The notes under the pieces were generated by a model that worked only from the letters and a program-made list of their open reading frames with translations, was not told the origin of the DNA and ran no database searches. A program made the position numbers and the translations under genes. 34,755 nt of DNA from Planctomycetota bacterium (GTDB taxonomy: Bacteria > Planctomycetota > Planctomycetia > Isosphaerales > Isosphaeraceae), in assembly GCA_021777845.1 (NCBI GenBank), contig JAJYDB010000015.1, positions 1 through 34,755 on the forward strand, in the 5' to 3' direction. This document shows positions 32,142 to 34,755 of this stretch, piece after piece; the stretch's first letter is position 1, and each line of letters starts with the position of its first letter.

Positions 32142-33230
32142 TCAGATCCCCTGATTGACTTCGAGCCGATCAAGATGGAGTTCTCGTCGGGCAAATCGAT
32201 CAATCGAGGCGGCGAGCGCGGGGTTTTGAGCCAATCTGAGGGAGGCGGCTTGTACGGCGTGTCGCAACGTCGCCGGGTCTCGCCCTCCGAAATAAGCGCC
32301 GATGCGCGACCAACTGGCTCCTGTTTCGCGACGTGTAAGCAGAATGGCGATCTGGCGAGGTTCCACCAGCAGTTTTCGACGCGAAACCGACTTCAAGTCG
32401 CTCGCCTTGACGCCGAATCTCACAGCGACGGCGCGCGCGATCAGGTCGATCTTAAAGTCGTCGTCGGATGCCGTTCTTTCCTCGTCCAGCAAGGTCTGGA
32501 CGAGCGCTTGATCGATCGGCGCGTGCTTCAGGCGAGAGTTCAGTTCGAGGTGCGCGAGCCGACCCTCGAGGATCCGAAAACCGTCGGACGACTGGGCGAG
32601 GGCATCGACGGCTTCCGCCGTCAGGGTCAACCCTTGAGCACCGGCGCGTTCAAGCGCATAGCGGCGGAGCATGGCGGCGCCCGGCGTTTCGATTCCGGCG
32701 GAAAGACCGCTTGTGAGTCGATTGAGCAACCTGGGCGGCCATCCTTCAAGCCGTCCCGGGCACATGCGTCCCGCAAGAACGACGCACCCGCCCGCGGATT
32801 CGAGAGCATCGAGGGTATATGTGAGTTCTTCGAGCGCCCAAGGGAAACGCTCAAGTTCGTGAAAGTCGTCGATCACGAGCAAGTCGAGCATCCGATAGCG
32901 GCTTCGGAAGGCAGTCCACCCTTCATTGCGATCCGATGTCGCCCGTGCGCAGTCGGCGGCGAAAGTCTCGGCGTTGACATGTGCAACCACGGCTTCCGGG
33001 TGTCGCAAAAGCCGCTCGGCGACCAACGCGGCGAGCAATCGCGACTTCCCCACGCCCGCGGCGCCGTGCACGATCAGCGGAGAAAGCCCGAATGCATTCT
33101 TGCCTCCACGGGCGAGCGCGCAAGCGCTTGCCGTCGCAAGGGCATTCTCGGGGCCCGTCAAATATCCGTCCCAGGGATGAATTGTGCGGGCTTCGTCGAT
33201 CTCGAACGCGCCGTCGACGTCGTCGAGCAT
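32142..33230 (-). CDS. Short DnaA-family AAA+ ATPase with DnaA box-binding-type C-terminal domain
   Basis: This 362-residue protein has the DnaA layout without domain I. Residues 1-40 are a short acidic N-terminus. The AAA+ domain has Walker A GAAGVGKS (K62), Walker B LLVIDDFHEL (D121/D122), LLNRLTSGLSAGIETP and ILEGRLAHLE, in DnaA order. The C-terminal domain (from about 258) matches DnaA domain IV: AVRFGVKASDLKSVSRRKLLVEPRQIAILLTRRETG...GAYFGGRDPATLRHA. In E. coli the loop is GGRD-HTTV; here the His and first Thr are Pro and Ala, at positions that contact DnaA-box bases. ATG 33230 is chosen because AAGGAGG stands 8 bases upstream. It may be the replication initiator of this lineage or a paralogue. 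No clear DnaA-box cluster is visible nearby. I leave the symbol blank because of this doubt. Confidence 0.85.
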   Translation of the reverse strand: MLDDVDGAFEIDEARTIHPWDGYLTGPENALATASACALARGGKNAFGLSPLIVHGAAGVGKSRLLAALVAERLLRHPEAVVAHVNAETFAADCARATSDRNEGWTAFRSRYRMLDLLVIDDFHELERFPWALEELTYTLDALESAGGCVVLAGRMCPGRLEGWPPRLLNRLTSGLSAGIETPGAAMLRRYALERAGAQGLTLTAEAVDALAQSSDGFRILEGRLAHLELNSRLKHAPIDQALVQTLLDEERTASDDDFKIDLIARAVAVRFGVKASDLKSVSRRKLLVEPRQIAILLTRRETGASWSRIGAYFGGRDPATLRHAVQAASLRLAQNPALAASIDRFARRELHLDRLEVNQGI

Positions 33231-33238
33231 GATTTCCA

Positions 33239-33245
33239 CCTCCTT
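33239..33245 (-). promoter_or_regulatory. Ribosome-binding site that sets the DnaA-like start
   Basis: On the - strand AAGGAGG (33245-33239) precedes the ATG at 33230 by 8 bases. It overlaps an upstream in-frame GTG at 33248, which would otherwise add six residues; the ATG is therefore the better start. Confidence 0.75.
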
Positions 33246-33306
33246 CACGCCTTATCTCTTCGGATCCGGAGGCTGTTCAGCTTCGACTCAATTCATAATC
33301 CGGTGG

Positions 33307-34272
33307 TCACAATCCGGCACGCGGTAGCACTCGCAACATCAGTTGCTTCCCGCCGCGTATTACCCCGACGGCGATTTCTCGACCCGGTTCGATGCCCGCC
33401 GCCGCGAGGAAAGCGTCGTTGACCGATGCCGTCCAGCGGCCGTCGAGCGTCGTCAACACATCTCCAGGCTGCAAGCCCGCATCGAAGGCCGGTGAGCCGG
33501 GAAGCACGACGCGGATCGGCACTCCGCGCGCATCGAGCCCTTCCTCAACTGATTCGATCTCAATTCCAAAGAGGGCGCCGGGCTCAACGAAACGACGCTT
33601 CGCCACGCGCGGGCCCGCCATACGATTTGGTAATTCGTCGAATAGATCGCGCACTTTATGATCGACCGGCTGGAATGTCATCGTACGATCCTTATAGTCG
33701 ATCGAAACGATGAAGCGAGCGAAAAAAGTGTAGCCGACGATTCCGTCAAGCGGCTTGCCGAGCGCTCCGCCAAGAGCTCGCAACGTGGGGTGATCGAACA
33801 CGATCGCCGGTACTTTCTTCGCCGTCAGCTCGCCGATTTGCAGTTCCGCGATTTCGGCCTTGCCGCGCATCGCGAACAGGAACGACCGCGGGGCATCCTT
33901 CGCGATCACACCCGACTCCTCCGCAGCGCGATTGCCCAACAAAGTCACTGGTGCGCCCAGGTCGAAGATGAGTCGAAACGGACCTTTCCCGTTGATCTTC
34001 GCCAGGACGAGCATGTGATTCGACGACAAACGCTCGAACGGCACTTCAACCGACGGCGAACCTGGTTTCTCAACGTGCTTGGGAGCCTCGTTCAGGGTGC
34101 GTTTCTCGTTTGTTCTCACCGCGCCCTGGTCATCGCCGCGGACCTGAGGAAGACCTGTGCCGCTCCAAGATGCCGCCAGGACGAGCACGGCTACCGACCC
34201 CAAGGACCGGATGAACCGACTATGGGGTCGAAGTCGTGTACTTCTCGACGCATTTTTTTCGTCGGAGGTCAT
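33307..34272 (-). CDS. Exported retropepsin-like aspartyl protease with C-terminal PDZ domain
   Basis: This 321-residue protein has an N-terminal signal or anchor segment (basic up to 22, hydrophobic SVAVLVLAASW at 26-36), then a retropepsin-like domain: GKGPFRLIFDLGAPVTLL (96-112) and GIVGYTFFARFIVSIDYKDRTMTF (178-200), the usual flap-and-second-motif pattern of bacterial clan AA proteins. The catalytic triplet is Asp104-Leu105-Gly106 instead of Asp-Thr/Ser-Gly. Residues about 235-318 form a PDZ domain (FGIEIESVEE...VRVVLPGSPAFDAGLQPGDVLTTLDGR). It is probably periplasmic or membrane-anchored and involved in protein processing or quality control, if active. It begins three bases after the stop of the neighbouring PDZ gene and is followed after 76 bases by the DnaA-like gene. 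Substrate unknown. Confidence 0.78.
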   Translation of the reverse strand: MTSDEKNASRSTRLRPHSRFIRSLGSVAVLVLAASWSGTGLPQVRGDDQGAVRTNEKRTLNEAPKHVEKPGSPSVEVPFERLSSNHMLVLAKINGKGPFRLIFDLGAPVTLLGNRAAEESGVIAKDAPRSFLFAMRGKAEIAELQIGELTAKKVPAIVFDHPTLRALGGALGKPLDGIVGYTFFARFIVSIDYKDRTMTFQPVDHKVRDLFDELPNRMAGPRVAKRRFVEPGALFGIEIESVEEGLDARGVPIRVVLPGSPAFDAGLQPGDVLTTLDGRWTASVNDAFLAAAGIEPGREIAVGVIRGGKQLMLRVLPRAGL

Positions 34273-34275
34273 CGG

Positions 34276-34755
34276 TCAAAACCCCTTCGCGGTAGTGACG
34301 GTCAGCTCGACGTCTTCCGTCGCGCCGCTGTGTCTGACTTTGAGCTGAACCCGATCGCCAAGCCCGGTTCCGGCCACGGCGCGACGAGCCGCCTCAATGC
34401 TCGCGACTTTGCTTTGCGCAATCTCGAGTAGTCGATCGCCGGCCTTTACGCCCGCTTTCGCGGCGGGCGAGTCCGGCAGCACCTTCATGACGGTGAGACC
34501 GCCGTCCGACTCGGAAAACTCAATACCGATGAGGCCGCGCGGCCGGAGCTTATCCTCGGGCTGTTTGCCTACGATCATCGCGGCGAATTTGGCGACCGGT
34601 CCGAGAGCATTCATGGCTTGCATTTCCGCGGGCGGCTGCCCGCCCTGCGCGCGTTTAGGGATAAATGGTTCCACAGGGGCAAAATCGAGCCGCGTCCAGG
34701 TCATCCGATCTCGTGTCGGATCGAGAGTGATACGAAACCGGGCCAAAATCGTGTA
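34276..34755 (-). CDS. PDZ-domain protein (probable retropepsin-like paralogue), 5' part outside window
   Basis: The frame is open to the right edge, so only the C-terminal 159 residues are seen. The first residues (YTILARFRITLDPTRDRMTW) resemble the end of a retropepsin-like domain in the same position as ARFIVSIDYKDRTMTF in the neighbouring protein. From about residue 70 of the visible part there is a PDZ domain: GLIGIEFSESDGG, VMKVLPDSPAAKAGVKAGDRLLEI, then VQLKVRHSGATEDVELTV. This suggests a tandem paralogue of the downstream gene, three bases away and in one operon. A TTG at 34746 is the first start-like codon, but the homology begins before it, so it is not the true start. Whether its catalytic Asp motif is intact cannot be seen. 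Confidence 0.7.
   Translation of the reverse strand, partial: YTILARFRITLDPTRDRMTWTRLDFAPVEPFIPKRAQGGQPPAEMQAMNALGPVAKFAAMIVGKQPEDKLRPRGLIGIEFSESDGGLTVMKVLPDSPAAKAGVKAGDRLLEIAQSKVASIEAARRAVAGTGLGDRVQLKVRHSGATEDVELTVTTAKGF

Noticed and set aside
1-34755. CRISPR arrays, rRNA, tRNA, insertion sequences
   Set aside because: No regularly spaced repeats, no rRNA or complete tRNA signatures, and no transposase or integrase motifs were seen.

Overview
The window looks like a high-GC planctomycete chromosome, most likely near Isosphaeraceae; that family-level guess is weak. The evidence is two exported proteins that open with the planctomycete-type LExLEPR / VEGCEPRELLSG N-terminal motif (16675-18813 and 19010-19744), a C-terminal type I dockerin, and HEXXH and retropepsin/PDZ proteins of a kind common in planctomycetes. 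Most of the sequence is strictly chromosomal and very GC-rich, so long open frames on the opposite strand are abundant and mostly meaningless.

Left part, + strand (1-14110). A surface-polysaccharide block (GT4 glycosyltransferase cut by the left edge, GT9 heptosyltransferase-like enzyme, a small membrane protein, a large GT39/PMT-like membrane glycosyltransferase) is followed by a housekeeping run: rimO - pgsA - uppP - addB-like - addA-like. These cover ribosomal protein S12 methylthiolation, phospholipid synthesis, lipid-carrier recycling and double-strand-break processing. The AddA-like helicase has no C-terminal nuclease domain, so the only visible nuclease of the pair is in the AddB-like subunit.

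Middle part (14135-25933). A secreted HEXXH metallopeptidase-like protein (-) converges on addA. After a 617-bp gap with an AT-rich island come two exported + strand proteins: a clan GH-A-like glycosidase with a dockerin, and a 244-aa protein of unknown function. Then, on the - strand, come rhaB (rhamnulokinase), gyrA and a GT39/ArnT-like glycosyltransferase. I can see good sigma70-type promoters for gyrA and rhaB. The GyrA fluoroquinolone-determining positions are Asn and Pro instead of Ser and Asp.

Right part, all on - (34755-26081). Two tandem retropepsin-like/PDZ proteins and a short DnaA-family ATPase lie upstream of a compact unit of four genes: a 1133-aa right-handed beta-helix (tailspike-like) protein, a 368-aa beta-rich protein, a 357-aa protein with the sequence style of phage tail/structural proteins, and a previously easy-to-miss 44-aa basic protein. 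The unit begins at an AT-rich leader with a 19-bp near-palindrome and ends at a strong intrinsic terminator. It has no integrase, capsid, tube or lysis genes around it. This free-standing phage-tail-like cassette is the best candidate for an undescribed system here; its function is not known from the sequence.
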